Shown: positions 8,763 to 17,629, counted from the first letter of the stretch. The stretch: 64,000 bases of DNA from JAVBSN01 sp031556525 (GCA_031556525.1 JAVBSS010000010.1:19820-83819), one strand, 5' to 3'. Numbers and translations: made by a program. The notes: generated by a model not told the origin, from the sequence alone.

Positions 8763-9868
8763 TAACTTATCCGAATGATTGGCAAGAACAATCGCTTGCA
8801 AATATAGTTGCTTTTAAAAACGGACAAGCACACGAAAATGATATTTCAATAAATGGTGCCTATATAGTTGTAAATTCTAAATTCATATCAACAGATGGTG
8901 CTGTAGTAAAGCGTTCTAATCGAAGAAATCAACCAGCAAATAATTCTGATATTCTAATGGTTATGAGTGATTTGCCGAATGGAAAAGCTTTAGGTAAGTG
9001 TTACTATGTCAAAGAGGATAATGTATATACTGTAAACCAGCGAATTTGTATTCTGAGTAATGCTAAGATTAACAGCAAGTTACTATATTATTTAACAAAT
9101 AGAAATTCATACTTTTTAGAATTTGACAATGGTGTTACTCAAACAAATTTAAGGCGTAAAGATATTCTGGATTGCCTTATTAATTACCCTCAACACCCCA
9201 AAGAACAAGATGTTATAGCATCAATACTTACTGACTTTGACGATCATATCAACAATCTAACCGAACTTATTGAGAAGAAAAAAGCAATCCGCGATGGTGC
9301 TTTGGAGGATTTGGTAAGTGGTAAGACAAGACTTGATGGGTTTGACGGCGAATGGGAAAAAGGAACTATCGGTAGTATACTAACCATTCTTCATGGCAGA
9401 AGTCAGCACGCAGTGGAATCGTTTAGTGGGAAATACCCGATTTTAGGTACTGGCGGGATTATGGGTAAAGCCACTGAGTTTTTATGCGATTGGGAATGTG
9501 TTCTTATCGGAAGAAAAGGGACAATTGATAATCCTCTTTATATGAACGAACCCTTTTGGACTATTGATACTTTATATTATTCAAAGCCGAAGGTAAATCA
9601 ATGTGTCAAGTTTCAGTATTATTTATTTTGTACAATCAATTGGATCGACTATGCAGAATCTTCGGGAAGACCTAGTTTAGCAAAGAAAGTTATTGAAGGA
9701 ATCCCAATAAATATTCCAGATATTAAAGAACAACAAGCCATCGCTCAAGTTCTAACAACAATGGACGAAGAAATCGAATCTCTCGTAATTGAGAAGGAAA
9801 AAATGATTCAAATAAGAGAAGGCGCAATGGAAGACCTTTTAACTGGTCGTGTGCGTCTTAAAGTATAG
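8759..9868 (+). CDS. hsdS: Type I restriction system specificity subunit HsdS
   Basis: The 369-residue protein has two target-recognition domains (about 5-140 and 195-330), each followed by a conserved helix with a related repeat: KKKAIRDGALEDLVSGKTRL near residue 168 and EKMIQIREGAMEDLLTGRVRL at the C terminus. This half-symmetric arrangement is diagnostic for HsdS, which sets the bipartite DNA site for both methylation and cleavage. It overlaps hsdM by four bases and is 12 bases from hsdR, so it is translated as part of the operon. The DNA site cannot be predicted by reading. No second hsdS or invertase for phase variation is present nearby. Confidence 0.93.
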   Translation: MITYPNDWQEQSLANIVAFKNGQAHENDISINGAYIVVNSKFISTDGAVVKRSNRRNQPANNSDILMVMSDLPNGKALGKCYYVKEDNVYTVNQRICILSNAKINSKLLYYLTNRNSYFLEFDNGVTQTNLRRKDILDCLINYPQHPKEQDVIASILTDFDDHINNLTELIEKKKAIRDGALEDLVSGKTRLDGFDGEWEKGTIGSILTILHGRSQHAVESFSGKYPILGTGGIMGKATEFLCDWECVLIGRKGTIDNPLYMNEPFWTIDTLYYSKPKVNQCVKFQYYLFCTINWIDYAESSGRPSLAKKVIEGIPINIPDIKEQQAIAQVLTTMDEEIESLVIEKEKMIQIREGAMEDLLTGRVRLKV

Positions 9869-9880
9869 GAGGAAAAATAT

Positions 9881-12800
9881 ATGCCAGTTGATTTAGAAAG
9901 AAAGTTACAAAATAAAGTCCTCCACTGGCTCACCGATAAAGAGGAAGATGGTGGATTAGGCTACACATATCTTGGCAACCTCGAAGACCAAGATAACACG
10001 CCGATTAAAGAAGATTTGCTAAAGAAAAATCTTGAAAAGCGTGGATATTCCAAAGATCAAATATCAAAGGCGGTAGCAGAGATTGTTTTAAAAGCAAGCA
10101 ATCAAGTAGATACTCTTTATAAAATCAATAAAGAGGTCTACTCCCTTCTGCGTTATGGCAAGCAAGGAGTAAAAGACGAAAACCAAAACCGCCAAACCGT
10201 TCATTATATTGATTGGGATGATGTTGATAAGAATGATTTTTATGTAGCTGAGGAAGTTAGCGTACTTTGTTATGACCATGTAAGTCGGAAACGTCCTGAT
10301 GTTGTGTTGTACATAAATGGAATAGCCCTTGCTGTGTTTGAATTAAAACGTTCATGTGTTAGCATTGGCGAAGGAATACGTCAAAGTCTTACTAATCAAA
10401 AGCAGGAATATATTAAGGATTTCTTTAGTACAGTCCAATTGATTTTTGCGGGAAATGAAGCGGAAGGACTAAAATATGGTACTATAGAAACTCCAGAGAA
10501 GTATTTTTTGCAGTGGAAAGAAGATAACAAAGCTATAGACAAATTATCTTTAAAAATCAAGGAAATTCAATCTAAAGAAAGTAACAAGCTACGAGATGGA
10601 GTTATTTCGTTTTGCCAAAAAGAAAGGCTTCTTTCACTTATCCATGATTTTATTATTTTTGATGCAGGGATAAAGAAGATTGCAAGACATAATCAATACT
10701 TTGCAAACATCGCTGCAAGAACACGAATTCATGAAAATGAAGGCGGTATTATCTGGAATACTCAGGGTTCTGGTAAATCCTTAATTATGGTGTGGCTTGC
10801 AAAATGGATTATTGAAAATATAGCAGATAGCCGAGTGGTAATTATCACTGACCGTGACGAACTCGATGACCAAATAGAGAGTCTATTTATTGATGTGAAA
10901 GAAAACGTAAAAAGAGCAAAGAGTTGTTCTGATTTAAGAACCATACTGAATAAAAGTGATGATGCTATCATATGTTCTTTGATTCATAAATATGGACATA
11001 ATGCTGGAAAGCAAGCTGATGTTGACCAGTACCTCAAAGATTTATTAAAAGATTTACCTGCTGACTTTAAAGCTAAGGGGAATATCATTGCATTTATTGA
11101 TGAATGTCATCGCACAAACTCTGGTAAACTGCACAAAGCTGTAAAGGCATTGATGCCTGAGGCGTTGCTTATTGGATTTACCGGAACTCCTCTTATGAAG
11201 AGTGATAAGGCTACCAGTTTAGAAACGTTCGGTACATATATCCACACCTATAGATTTGATGAAGGAGTCGAGGATGGGGTTGTACTTGACTTGCGTTATG
11301 AGGCAAGAGATGTAGACCAGGATTTATCCAATACAGAGAGGGTTGATCTGTGGTTTGATAATAAAACTACTGGTCTTACTGACCGCGCCAAAACGCAATT
11401 AAAACAAAGTTGGACTTCCATTAATAAATTGTATAGTTCTAAACAAAGACTTGAGAAAATTGCCGCTGATATAATATTTGATATGGGATTTAAGTCTCGC
11501 TTAAAAAATGACCGTGGTACTGCGATGCTTGTTGCAAACAGCATTTATGAGGCTTGCAAGTATTGGGATATTTTTACGAGAAATGGCTTTACTAAATGTG
11601 CAGTAGTTACATCTTATGATGCCTCTATTTCAAGTGTGAGAACAGCAACTAGCGATCCAAATCAAGCAAGTGAAGAAGAATACAAGAAGTCAATTTACGA
11701 GCGTATGCTTGGTGATAAAAAATTAGCTGAGTTCGAAAAAGAAGTAAAGGAGCAATTCAAAAAAGAACCAACCAGAATGAAGCTGCTTATTGTGGTAGAC
11801 AAACTCTTGACTGGTTTTGATGCCCCAAGTGCAACGTATCTGTATATTGATAAATCGATGCGAGACCATGACTTATTTCAAGCAATCTGCCGGGTTAATA
11901 GACCAGATGGAGAAGATAAGGATTATGGTTACATTGTAGATTATATGGATTTATTCCGTAGTGTGCAGATGGCAGTGTCAGATTATACAACCGAAGCTTT
12001 TGACACTTTTGAAAAAGGAGATATAGAGGGCCTTATTAAAAATCGTTATGATGAAGCTAAATCAGAAATGGTTGGGGCAATTGCATCGCTGAGTGATTTG
12101 CTTGAAAACGTAAATGACCCCAAAGACGATACCGATTATATTGAATACTTCTGTGGTGACAATAGTGAAAGTGACGAAAGTACAGGACGGAGAGATATTC
12201 TTTATATTCTAACGGCCTCATTAACTCGTTCTTTTGCTAATTGCTGTGATAAACTCGTAAGTAACTACGGATATTCAGAAAATCGAGTTAATCAAATTAG
12301 AAGTGAAATATCAGGCTATAACAAAATAAAAGAAATGATTAAACTTGCAAGCTGTGACTACATTGATTTAAAGCCATATGAATCGGATATGCGTTATATT
12401 CTCGATACTTACATTCAAGCAGATGACTCTAAGGTTGTAAGTGAACTTGATAATATGTCATTGGTTGAATTGTTGATAAATAACACAACAACTACGCCGA
12501 TTGATGCTTTAGTAAAAGATTTGCCTGGCAACAATGAGGCTAAAGCTGAAATTATTGAAAACAACTTGCAACACGAGATTGTTAAGAAAATGTCTTCTAA
12601 TACAGTCTATTATGGTAAATTATCCGAGATGCTTCAAAAAATTATTGACCAAAGACGAATTGAAGCTATGAGTTATGAGGAGTACTTACGTCAAGTTGTC
12701 GAGTTAGCACAAGCTATTTTACATCCTGAAGATAGTTCCGACTATCCAGATGCTGTTAAGAGTAGTGAAGCGATAAGAGCGTTATATGACTACTTTGGCA

Positions 12801-13006
12801 AGGATGCGAATCTAGCCATAGGCGTCGATACTGCCATACGTGGTGCTATACGACCTGGTTGGAAGAAGAATCTTCAAAAGCAAAAGAATATACAGGATGC
12901 TATATATAAAATTTTATTAGCATCTGGTTATGATGACGAAACAGCTGCTGAAAAAACATATTCCATCTATGATATAGCTGGAAGGCAGGTAGAATATAAT
13001 GAATAG
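9881..13006 (+). CDS. hsdR: Type I restriction endonuclease subunit HsdR
   Basis: The 1041-residue length and order fit HsdR: an N-terminal PD-(D/E)XK nuclease domain with Asp140 (KRPDVVLYING) and ELK at 154-156, followed by a superfamily 2 translocase with Walker A TQGSGKS (294-300), the DECH box (407-410), the GFTGTP motif (about 431-436) and LLIVVDKLLTGFDAP and AICRVNR (motif VI-like) in the second RecA fold. HsdR pumps DNA past the HsdM-HsdS complex using ATP and cuts at a distance when sites are unmethylated. The stop overlaps the next gene by eight bases. Confidence 0.95.
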   Translation: MPVDLERKLQNKVLHWLTDKEEDGGLGYTYLGNLEDQDNTPIKEDLLKKNLEKRGYSKDQISKAVAEIVLKASNQVDTLYKINKEVYSLLRYGKQGVKDENQNRQTVHYIDWDDVDKNDFYVAEEVSVLCYDHVSRKRPDVVLYINGIALAVFELKRSCVSIGEGIRQSLTNQKQEYIKDFFSTVQLIFAGNEAEGLKYGTIETPEKYFLQWKEDNKAIDKLSLKIKEIQSKESNKLRDGVISFCQKERLLSLIHDFIIFDAGIKKIARHNQYFANIAARTRIHENEGGIIWNTQGSGKSLIMVWLAKWIIENIADSRVVIITDRDELDDQIESLFIDVKENVKRAKSCSDLRTILNKSDDAIICSLIHKYGHNAGKQADVDQYLKDLLKDLPADFKAKGNIIAFIDECHRTNSGKLHKAVKALMPEALLIGFTGTPLMKSDKATSLETFGTYIHTYRFDEGVEDGVVLDLRYEARDVDQDLSNTERVDLWFDNKTTGLTDRAKTQLKQSWTSINKLYSSKQRLEKIAADIIFDMGFKSRLKNDRGTAMLVANSIYEACKYWDIFTRNGFTKCAVVTSYDASISSVRTATSDPNQASEEEYKKSIYERMLGDKKLAEFEKEVKEQFKKEPTRMKLLIVVDKLLTGFDAPSATYLYIDKSMRDHDLFQAICRVNRPDGEDKDYGYIVDYMDLFRSVQMAVSDYTTEAFDTFEKGDIEGLIKNRYDEAKSEMVGAIASLSDLLENVNDPKDDTDYIEYFCGDNSESDESTGRRDILYILTASLTRSFANCCDKLVSNYGYSENRVNQIRSEISGYNKIKEMIKLASCDYIDLKPYESDMRYILDTYIQADDSKVVSELDNMSLVELLINNTTTTPIDALVKDLPGNNEAKAEIIENNLQHEIVKKMSSNTVYYGKLSEMLQKIIDQRRIEAMSYEEYLRQVVELAQAILHPEDSSDYPDAVKSSEAIRALYDYFGKDANLAIGVDTAIRGAIRPGWKKNLQKQKNIQDAIYKILLASGYDDETAAEKTYSIYDIAGRQVEYNE

Positions 13007-13730
13007 TGAAGAGATAGTGGGTGGAATGCCTATAAAAATGATTAGAAAGGAAAATCTTAAAAATCTTTATGTGAGAGTAAATCCTCCAGAAGGTGAGGTG
13101 ACGGTCAGTGCTCCGAGTGACTATCCAGAAGAAGAAATACGACTTTTCCTTTTGAAAAAAATGCCGGAGATTACTAAAATTCGAGCTAGAATGCTTTCGC
13201 AGGCACGACAGACCCAACGAGAGTACGTATCAGGCGAATCTCACTATTTATGGGGTAAGCCTTATCGTTTACAAGTAATTAACGAAGGGAATAAGTATGA
13301 TATAACCAAGACCCCCAATAAGATTATTCTTAATGCACCCGTAGGATCATCCAGAGAATCAAGGGAACGAGTTTTCAATGAATGGTATAGGCAAGAACTT
13401 AAACGTGTACTTCATAATATTGCTTTGGGATGCGAGGCGAAAACTAATCTTTGTGCTGACGAATACAAAGTAAAGAATATGAAAACAAAGTGGGGTACTT
13501 GTAATATTGATAAAAAAATTATTTGGATTAATTTACAGCTTGCTAAAAAGCCTGTTGAATGCCTTGAATATGTGATAATACATGAGCAAATACACTTGAT
13601 AGAAAAGAACCACACTAGTAAATTTCATTCACTAGTTGAAGAGTTCTGTCCTAACTGGAAAGAGGCAAAAAAATTATTAGCAGAGATGCCTTTGGATTTT
13701 TATGAAAAAGGAGAACAGATAGATGACTAA
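12999..13730 (+). CDS. YgjP-like (DUF45/SprT-type) zinc metallopeptidase of the hsd operon
   Basis: The 243-residue protein has the family's N-terminal strand-rich part (IKMIRKENLKNLYVRVNPP), an MKTKWGTCN segment and the zinc motif HEQIH at residues 195-199 followed by a downstream glutamate within VEEFCPNWKEAKKLL. DUF45 proteases are frequent passengers of type I restriction operons; their target is not firmly known. The gene overlaps hsdR by eight bases and the next gene by eight bases, so it is clearly a subunit gene of this operon. Restriction control by proteolysis of HsdR, or processing of phage proteins, are possible roles but are inference. Confidence 0.85.
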   Translation: MNSEEIVGGMPIKMIRKENLKNLYVRVNPPEGEVTVSAPSDYPEEEIRLFLLKKMPEITKIRARMLSQARQTQREYVSGESHYLWGKPYRLQVINEGNKYDITKTPNKIILNAPVGSSRESRERVFNEWYRQELKRVLHNIALGCEAKTNLCADEYKVKNMKTKWGTCNIDKKIIWINLQLAKKPVECLEYVIIHEQIHLIEKNHTSKFHSLVEEFCPNWKEAKKLLAEMPLDFYEKGEQIDD

Positions 13731-15300
13731 TAGCAAGATAACGTCGAGCGATGTATTTGATGTTAACAAGAAATCAGGTGCGTTGATTCTTGGAAGTAAT
13801 AGACTTGACGATTATGCAACTAAATATTTAAATAAATACTGTAAGCAAGCATTGATTGAACCAATGCCACTTCCTGTCGAACAAATCTTAGAGGATATGG
13901 GTCTTGTCTTAAAGGAAGTTTCGTTATCTGGTAATTTAGATGTATTTGGTTGCTGCTTGCTACTTGATGGATATGTTGAGATCTATGATTCTGAAACTAA
14001 GAAATACATTTCAACACCTTTTGATGAAGGAACTGTATTAATAGACCCAGCGTCTATTTCTGCCTATGGAGAGGGGTCAAAGAGAAATACCCTAATCCAT
14101 GAAGCGCTTCATTGGGAAAAGGATAAAACATATTTTAAAATACTTGAAGTGAAAAATAAAAATGCAGCAGAGAAGCTATCCCCCATTTTGTGTCGTCAGT
14201 CAGAAACTTTTTACAATCCACCAGAAGGAAAAAACACGAAAGAAAATGAAGTTAAATGGTTAGAATGGCAAGCTCATAGATTAGCACCTAGAGTATTAAT
14301 GCCAAAAAACAGTTTTAAAAAAAAGGCTTTAGAGATTATTGAAAATGACAAAGCCGAATATTTATCTTGCGATTTACTCATTGAAGCTTTAAGCACTTTT
14401 TTCATTGTATCAAGGGAGTCAGTCAAATATCGATTGCTAGAGGTTGGACTTGAAGATGTTATATCTTCATTTGAAGACTATACCAATGTATATGGAGAAA
14501 TTAAGAGTAACACGGATTATATAAAGTTAAATTCCTTAGAAGCCTATAAGTTATTAAATTCAAACGATGCTTTTAGTCGATGGATAGACGAGGGCAAATT
14601 TATTTTTGTAGAGGGTTATTTTGTTCTTGCTAAAAGTGAATTTGTATCATTGAGAGATGGAACACCACGTTTAACATCAAAAGCAAAGAGAAATCTGTCT
14701 AAATGCGTTATTAATATCCGCGAACACAGCGTTGTCAAATACCAACACTATGAAAGCGACATTTTGGAGTTTGCATATTTGACAAGAGCAACTGGAGTTA
14801 CACAAAAGGCAGTTACATTTCATCCGAAAAATCAAAATAAGCTGGAAATAATAACTGATGAATTGTATCACGCTGGTATCCAAACTTTAGATGAATATGA
14901 CATGGAAGAAGAAGTCCAATTGATGAAAATGTTAGGCGATCCGACTGTAACTTTGTGCAACTGTTTATGGTTCTTAATGGAAAAAAGAAAATGGAATTAC
15001 CCAGAGCAATTCAACGAAAAAACTGAACTTCACAAAAATTATCACGGAAAAATCAAAAACAATAAATGCAATAACATGAATACAACCACTTTAATGGCTA
15101 TTTGCGTAGGGTTACAATTGACATTACGTATAGTTGAAAAGATATTTGACAAATCTGATAATAAATTAAACTATTATACAGACCCTAATATGACGTATAT
15201 TCATATCCTTGAAAGATTTCCTGGAATATCGCTTGTGGAGTTTAATGATATGCTCGAAATTAAAAACATCCCTAAATTAGAAACAAAATCCCGAGATTGA
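13723..15300 (+). CDS. ImmA/IrrE family metallo-endopeptidase, long form
   Basis: The 525-residue protein carries an ImmA/IrrE-like zinc peptidase domain in its first 220 or so residues: LPVEQILEDMGL near residue 51, then NTLIHEALHWEKD with HEALH at 126-130, then WQAHRLAPRVLMP near 184, which is the third-helix region of the family. ImmA cleaves phage repressors and IrrE cleaves DNA-damage regulators. The C-terminal 300 residues contain no domain I recognise. The gene is the last of the hsd operon, overlaps its neighbour by eight bases and is followed by a strong terminator. A second metalloprotease in a type I restriction operon is unusual. Confidence 0.8.
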   Translation: MTNSKITSSDVFDVNKKSGALILGSNRLDDYATKYLNKYCKQALIEPMPLPVEQILEDMGLVLKEVSLSGNLDVFGCCLLLDGYVEIYDSETKKYISTPFDEGTVLIDPASISAYGEGSKRNTLIHEALHWEKDKTYFKILEVKNKNAAEKLSPILCRQSETFYNPPEGKNTKENEVKWLEWQAHRLAPRVLMPKNSFKKKALEIIENDKAEYLSCDLLIEALSTFFIVSRESVKYRLLEVGLEDVISSFEDYTNVYGEIKSNTDYIKLNSLEAYKLLNSNDAFSRWIDEGKFIFVEGYFVLAKSEFVSLRDGTPRLTSKAKRNLSKCVINIREHSVVKYQHYESDILEFAYLTRATGVTQKAVTFHPKNQNKLEIITDELYHAGIQTLDEYDMEEEVQLMKMLGDPTVTLCNCLWFLMEKRKWNYPEQFNEKTELHKNYHGKIKNNKCNNMNTTTLMAICVGLQLTLRIVEKIFDKSDNKLNYYTDPNMTYIHILERFPGISLVEFNDMLEIKNIPKLETKSRD

Positions 15301-15328
15301 ATTTCAATAACTTAACAAGTTGGTTTTG

Positions 15329-15352
15329 GACCCCGAAAGGGGTCTTTTTTTT
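15329..15352 (+). terminator. Strong terminator ending the hsd operon
   Basis: GACCCC pairs with GGGGTC around a GAAA tetraloop (15329-15344), followed by eight T. This is a textbook intrinsic terminator. Confidence 0.95.
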
Positions 15353-15504
15353 ATGCCCTGAAATAAATAAATGCTGTAAAACAGCTGTTATATAACCAAC
15401 TCGTTGAGTTGCTTATGCTTAATAAAAAAATGCAATAATAAAAGAGCGATGTGATAAGGTTTCTAAACTCAAATTATAATCACAGCAATAACAAATAAAA
15501 TATC
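15353..15504. other. AT-rich spacer with short palindromes
   Basis: No gene is visible here. The stretch includes AACAGCTGTT at about 15378 and CAACTC/GAGTTG with a 3-base loop near 15402; both are small perfect inverted repeats that may mark regulator sites or may be chance. Confidence 0.4.
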
Positions 15505-15619
15505 ACAGGCCTGATTAGCTATAGGGTGCTGGGATACAGATATCGAAACAACCACAGTGAAAACTGTGGCAGGTGCGATAGAAGTACCCTTTTTTCCTTA
15601 TGCCATAATCAGGTTTTTT
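15505..15619 (+). ncRNA. Candidate structured noncoding RNA of about 110 nt with terminator tail
   Basis: Four nested stems can be read: CCTGATTA (15510-15517) with TAATCAGG (15606-15613); GGGTGCT (15524-15530) with AGTACCC (15583-15589, one G-U); TATCG (15541-15545) with CGATA (15576-15580); and CCACAG (15552-15557) with CTGTGG (15564-15569). The outer stem is followed directly by TTTTTT (15614-15619), like the end of an intrinsically terminated RNA. No known riboswitch or RNA family is recognised. It lies between the hsd terminator and a short ORF followed by a toxin-like gene, so it could be a leader or an independent small RNA. Confidence 0.55.
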
Positions 15620-15701
15620 CTATTGGTGTACTTCAATTGCGTATTTGATATTTGTATTCCACGCCCTCTGCAAGAAACAGGCAGAAAGGCAAGGACTAGT
15701 T

Positions 15702-15818
15702 ATGGAAGTAAATTTAAGAACAAAACAGAATTATGAATTAGTAAAAAGACATTATTACATATGGATACGTGCAATTCCAATCATTTTTGAAATTCAAATA
15801 GAGAATAAAGAATTATAG
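15702..15818 (+). CDS. Candidate 38-residue small ORF
   Basis: An ATG at 15702 opens 38 codons (MEVNLRTKQNYELVKRHYY...) ending at TAG 15816-15818, 29 bases before the next gene. The ribosome site is weak (GCAAGGA, about 15689-15695). The predicted peptide mixes basic residues with a short hydrophobic segment. Coding potential is uncertain; its position directly before the 15848 gene would suit a leader or a small partner protein. Confidence 0.35.
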   Translation: MEVNLRTKQNYELVKRHYYIWIRAIPIIFEIQIENKEL

Positions 15819-15847
15819 AACATTTCAAAAATGAGAGGAGCAACCAT

Positions 15848-16357
15848 ATGGAAGCAAAAAAGGAAATATACACATTAATCGATAATAACATTAACAATAT
15901 TAACTATTGCAAACAATGCGTGGAATTAGGAATTAAGATTAAGAGGGAAGGGTATAAAATAATTAATACTATAAATGCAACTGATGCAAATGCAGATTGG
16001 GCAAATAGGGGATATACGTTACCACCAGTTGCAAAAGATACGAAAGCATATAATGTGGAGGCAGGTGAATTTGAGTATGTAAGAGTGTATAGAGAAGGTA
16101 TTAATAAAGCTAAAAGTCCGTTTCTTTTAAGAGCAGATGATATTAAAGGATTAGGAACAATTGAGATTGCGGAAAAATATGCTTTACCTCAAGAACCGAA
16201 TAGAATAGTCTATCTTAGCCTTCCGAAGGATACGATATTGGAAGTTAGTATTGTTGGACCTCAAAAAAAGTGGGGAACTGTTGGGGGAAATGTGCAGTAT
16301 GCAATAAAAGATAATTTGCTAGATGATGATTGGTTTGCTAATATACATAGCCTATAG
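15848..16357 (+). CDS. Small protein of unknown function, possible TNT-like toxin domain
   Basis: The 169-residue protein has a good ribosome site (GAGAGGAGC) and no signal peptide. Its C-terminal half reads VRVYREGINKAKSPFLLRA, then ALPQEPNR, then a GPQKKWGTVGGNVQY segment. The order R-x-x-G, S-x-F, ALP, then W followed by GGxxQY resembles the TNT (DUF4237) NAD-glycohydrolase toxin domains found at the ends of polymorphic toxins. This resemblance is by eye and loosely spaced. If correct, the gene would be a detached toxin tip without its delivery part. No adjacent immunity gene is obvious; the next gene is leftward. Confidence 0.45.
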   Translation: MEAKKEIYTLIDNNINNINYCKQCVELGIKIKREGYKIINTINATDANADWANRGYTLPPVAKDTKAYNVEAGEFEYVRVYREGINKAKSPFLLRADDIKGLGTIEIAEKYALPQEPNRIVYLSLPKDTILEVSIVGPQKKWGTVGGNVQYAIKDNLLDDDWFANIHSL

Positions 16358-16374
16358 GATATGTAGTATTATAC

Positions 16375-17286
16375 TTATTTATCAAAACATCTTTTACAAG
16401 CGATATAGTTATTGTTAATAGCATCCTTATATAGAATTTCTTTTTCATGTTTTATTCCACTACAATGTGGATTGGAATGATACTTATTACTGCTGTGAGT
16501 TATGTAAACAATATCTTTTGAAATAGTATTAATATTTAAAATTTGTCCAAGATAGGTACTATCTTGTGGAAAGCAGTTGCAATGTCTATTTACTTCATTG
16601 TTTAAAGCGGATTTTAGTCGTTCATATGGAGATTTATAATTAAGTAGACTTAGTAAAAGCAATAATTGTCCGAACCCAAATATATTTGAATTATCATATC
16701 CAAATATTTCGTGCGTTCGCAATATACAATGTGTAGAGTAATTGTATATTCTTCCGCCATGTGCCGCAATATTACGATAGTCACTACACATATAAAAGGT
16801 ATCCATCATTAATTTGCGTGAGCTTTCTAATGAAATATCTATTTTTTCTATATCGTATATTTGTAGAGCCATTTCTTCATGTTGTTTTGGTTTGAATAAG
16901 GCAATATAATTTATAACTGTTGTGAAATATAGACTTTTAAATAAAATCCGGGGAGGAACAATGCCATAGCAAGATAAGTAATGGTGGATAGGATCTTTGG
17001 TTGTATGCAATGTGGAATTCATTGTGTTTAGAATTGAAGAAAGTCTAAATTGAGATTTTGCTTTCTTTCGATCTAGATAGTTTCTGAAATTTAGATAATT
17101 GTTTGGATATGTACCAAATGATTTAGATATAACATAGGGGTCTCGATAACTTTTAATGAGATTTGAATAGCCATATAATTGCAAATATGATTTAGCATGC
17201 TCATCATTTGATATGATTAGATTTTGAGATTTTAGCTTTTTGAGTTGTTCCTCTGGTGTGGAATAATTGATTTGTTTCTTTGCCAT
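16375..17286 (-). CDS. Abi_2 / AbiD-AbiF family abortive-infection protein
   Basis: The ATG at 17286 follows GGAGG by eight bases and gives about 303 residues starting MAKKQINYSTPEEQLKKLK; a longer frame to 17364 lacks a ribosome site and would overlap the leader hairpin, so it is rejected. The pattern EEQLKKLKSQNLII, then AKSYLQLYGYSNLIKSYRDP, and later a CSDYRNIAAHGGRIYNY segment carrying R-x4-H, matches Abi_2 proteins. The R-N-x3-H motif (RNIAAHG) is the HEPN RNase signature, so the protein is probably an RNA-cutting defence toxin. A strong promoter and a hairpin leader precede it. Abi_2/AbiF genes are known to associate with a structured upstream RNA, and related HEPN proteins have been discussed as ancestors of Cas13. 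Confidence 0.82.
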   Translation of the reverse strand: MAKKQINYSTPEEQLKKLKSQNLIISNDEHAKSYLQLYGYSNLIKSYRDPYVISKSFGTYPNNYLNFRNYLDRKKAKSQFRLSSILNTMNSTLHTTKDPIHHYLSCYGIVPPRILFKSLYFTTVINYIALFKPKQHEEMALQIYDIEKIDISLESSRKLMMDTFYMCSDYRNIAAHGGRIYNYSTHCILRTHEIFGYDNSNIFGFGQLLLLLSLLNYKSPYERLKSALNNEVNRHCNCFPQDSTYLGQILNINTISKDIVYITHSSNKYHSNPHCSGIKHEKEILYKDAINNNYIACKRCFDK

Positions 17287-17370
17287 AGTGAACCTCCTAA
17301 ATACAAAAAGAGCCAAGAAATACAATTTCAAGGCTCTTTTTGCGACCGGACACCAATCATTCACTAATTA
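17287..17370 (-). ncRNA. Structured leader RNA of the Abi gene, candidate abiF-type RNA
   Basis: Reading leftward from the predicted start at about 17370, the transcript first crosses part of a perfect CACTAATTAGTG palindrome (17362-17373). It then has a GGTGTCCGGTCGC segment, then a hairpin in which AAAAAGAGCC (at 17341-17332 of this strand) pairs with GGCTCTTTTT (17314-17305), with an inner GAAAT/ATTTC stem and a symmetric TT/TT internal loop. The hairpin ends in a T-run 15-20 bases before the GGAGG of the gene, so it can also act as a terminator. An RNA motif upstream of abiF genes has been described; whether this one belongs to it needs a covariance search. Confidence 0.6.
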
Positions 17371-17376
17371 GTGTAA

Positions 17377-17404
17377 ATTATATCATATGTAGAAACCTTG
17401 TCAA
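17377..17404 (-). promoter_or_regulatory. Consensus promoter of the Abi leader RNA
   Basis: On the reverse strand a perfect TTGACA (17404-17399), a 16-base spacer and a perfect TATAAT (17382-17377) place transcription start near 17370. This is one of the strongest promoters in the window, which fits production of an abundant small RNA more than a rarely needed toxin mRNA. Confidence 0.85.
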
Positions 17405-17629
17405 GTATTCATGTTAAATTGATAGAAAAAATTTGGGGATTATTATTTTTATAGATGTGATGGTTTAGAAAACTGATGTTATTGAAGTTTATTCGAATGA
17501 ATTGAACTATATATAAATTATAAAAGAATGATGAATATAAATCAATAAGAAATGCTGACAAATTTGAATGTTGGAGAGGTTCAGAAAACCCTTGAACATA
17601 TAGTAGAATAGCTAAAAAATTCAAAAACA
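17405..17629. other. AT-rich spacer with no clear gene
   Basis: No convincing gene, RNA or terminator is seen here. A short GTTCA/TGAAC inverted repeat lies near 17580-17598. A 73-codon leftward frame spans much of it but starts with TTG inside the candidate small RNA and has no ribosome site. Confidence 0.5.

Noticed and set aside
17284..17364. Extended N terminus of the Abi protein starting at 17364
   Set aside because: It has no ribosome site and would translate through the leader hairpin; the ATG at 17286 has GGAGG at good distance and a normal family start.
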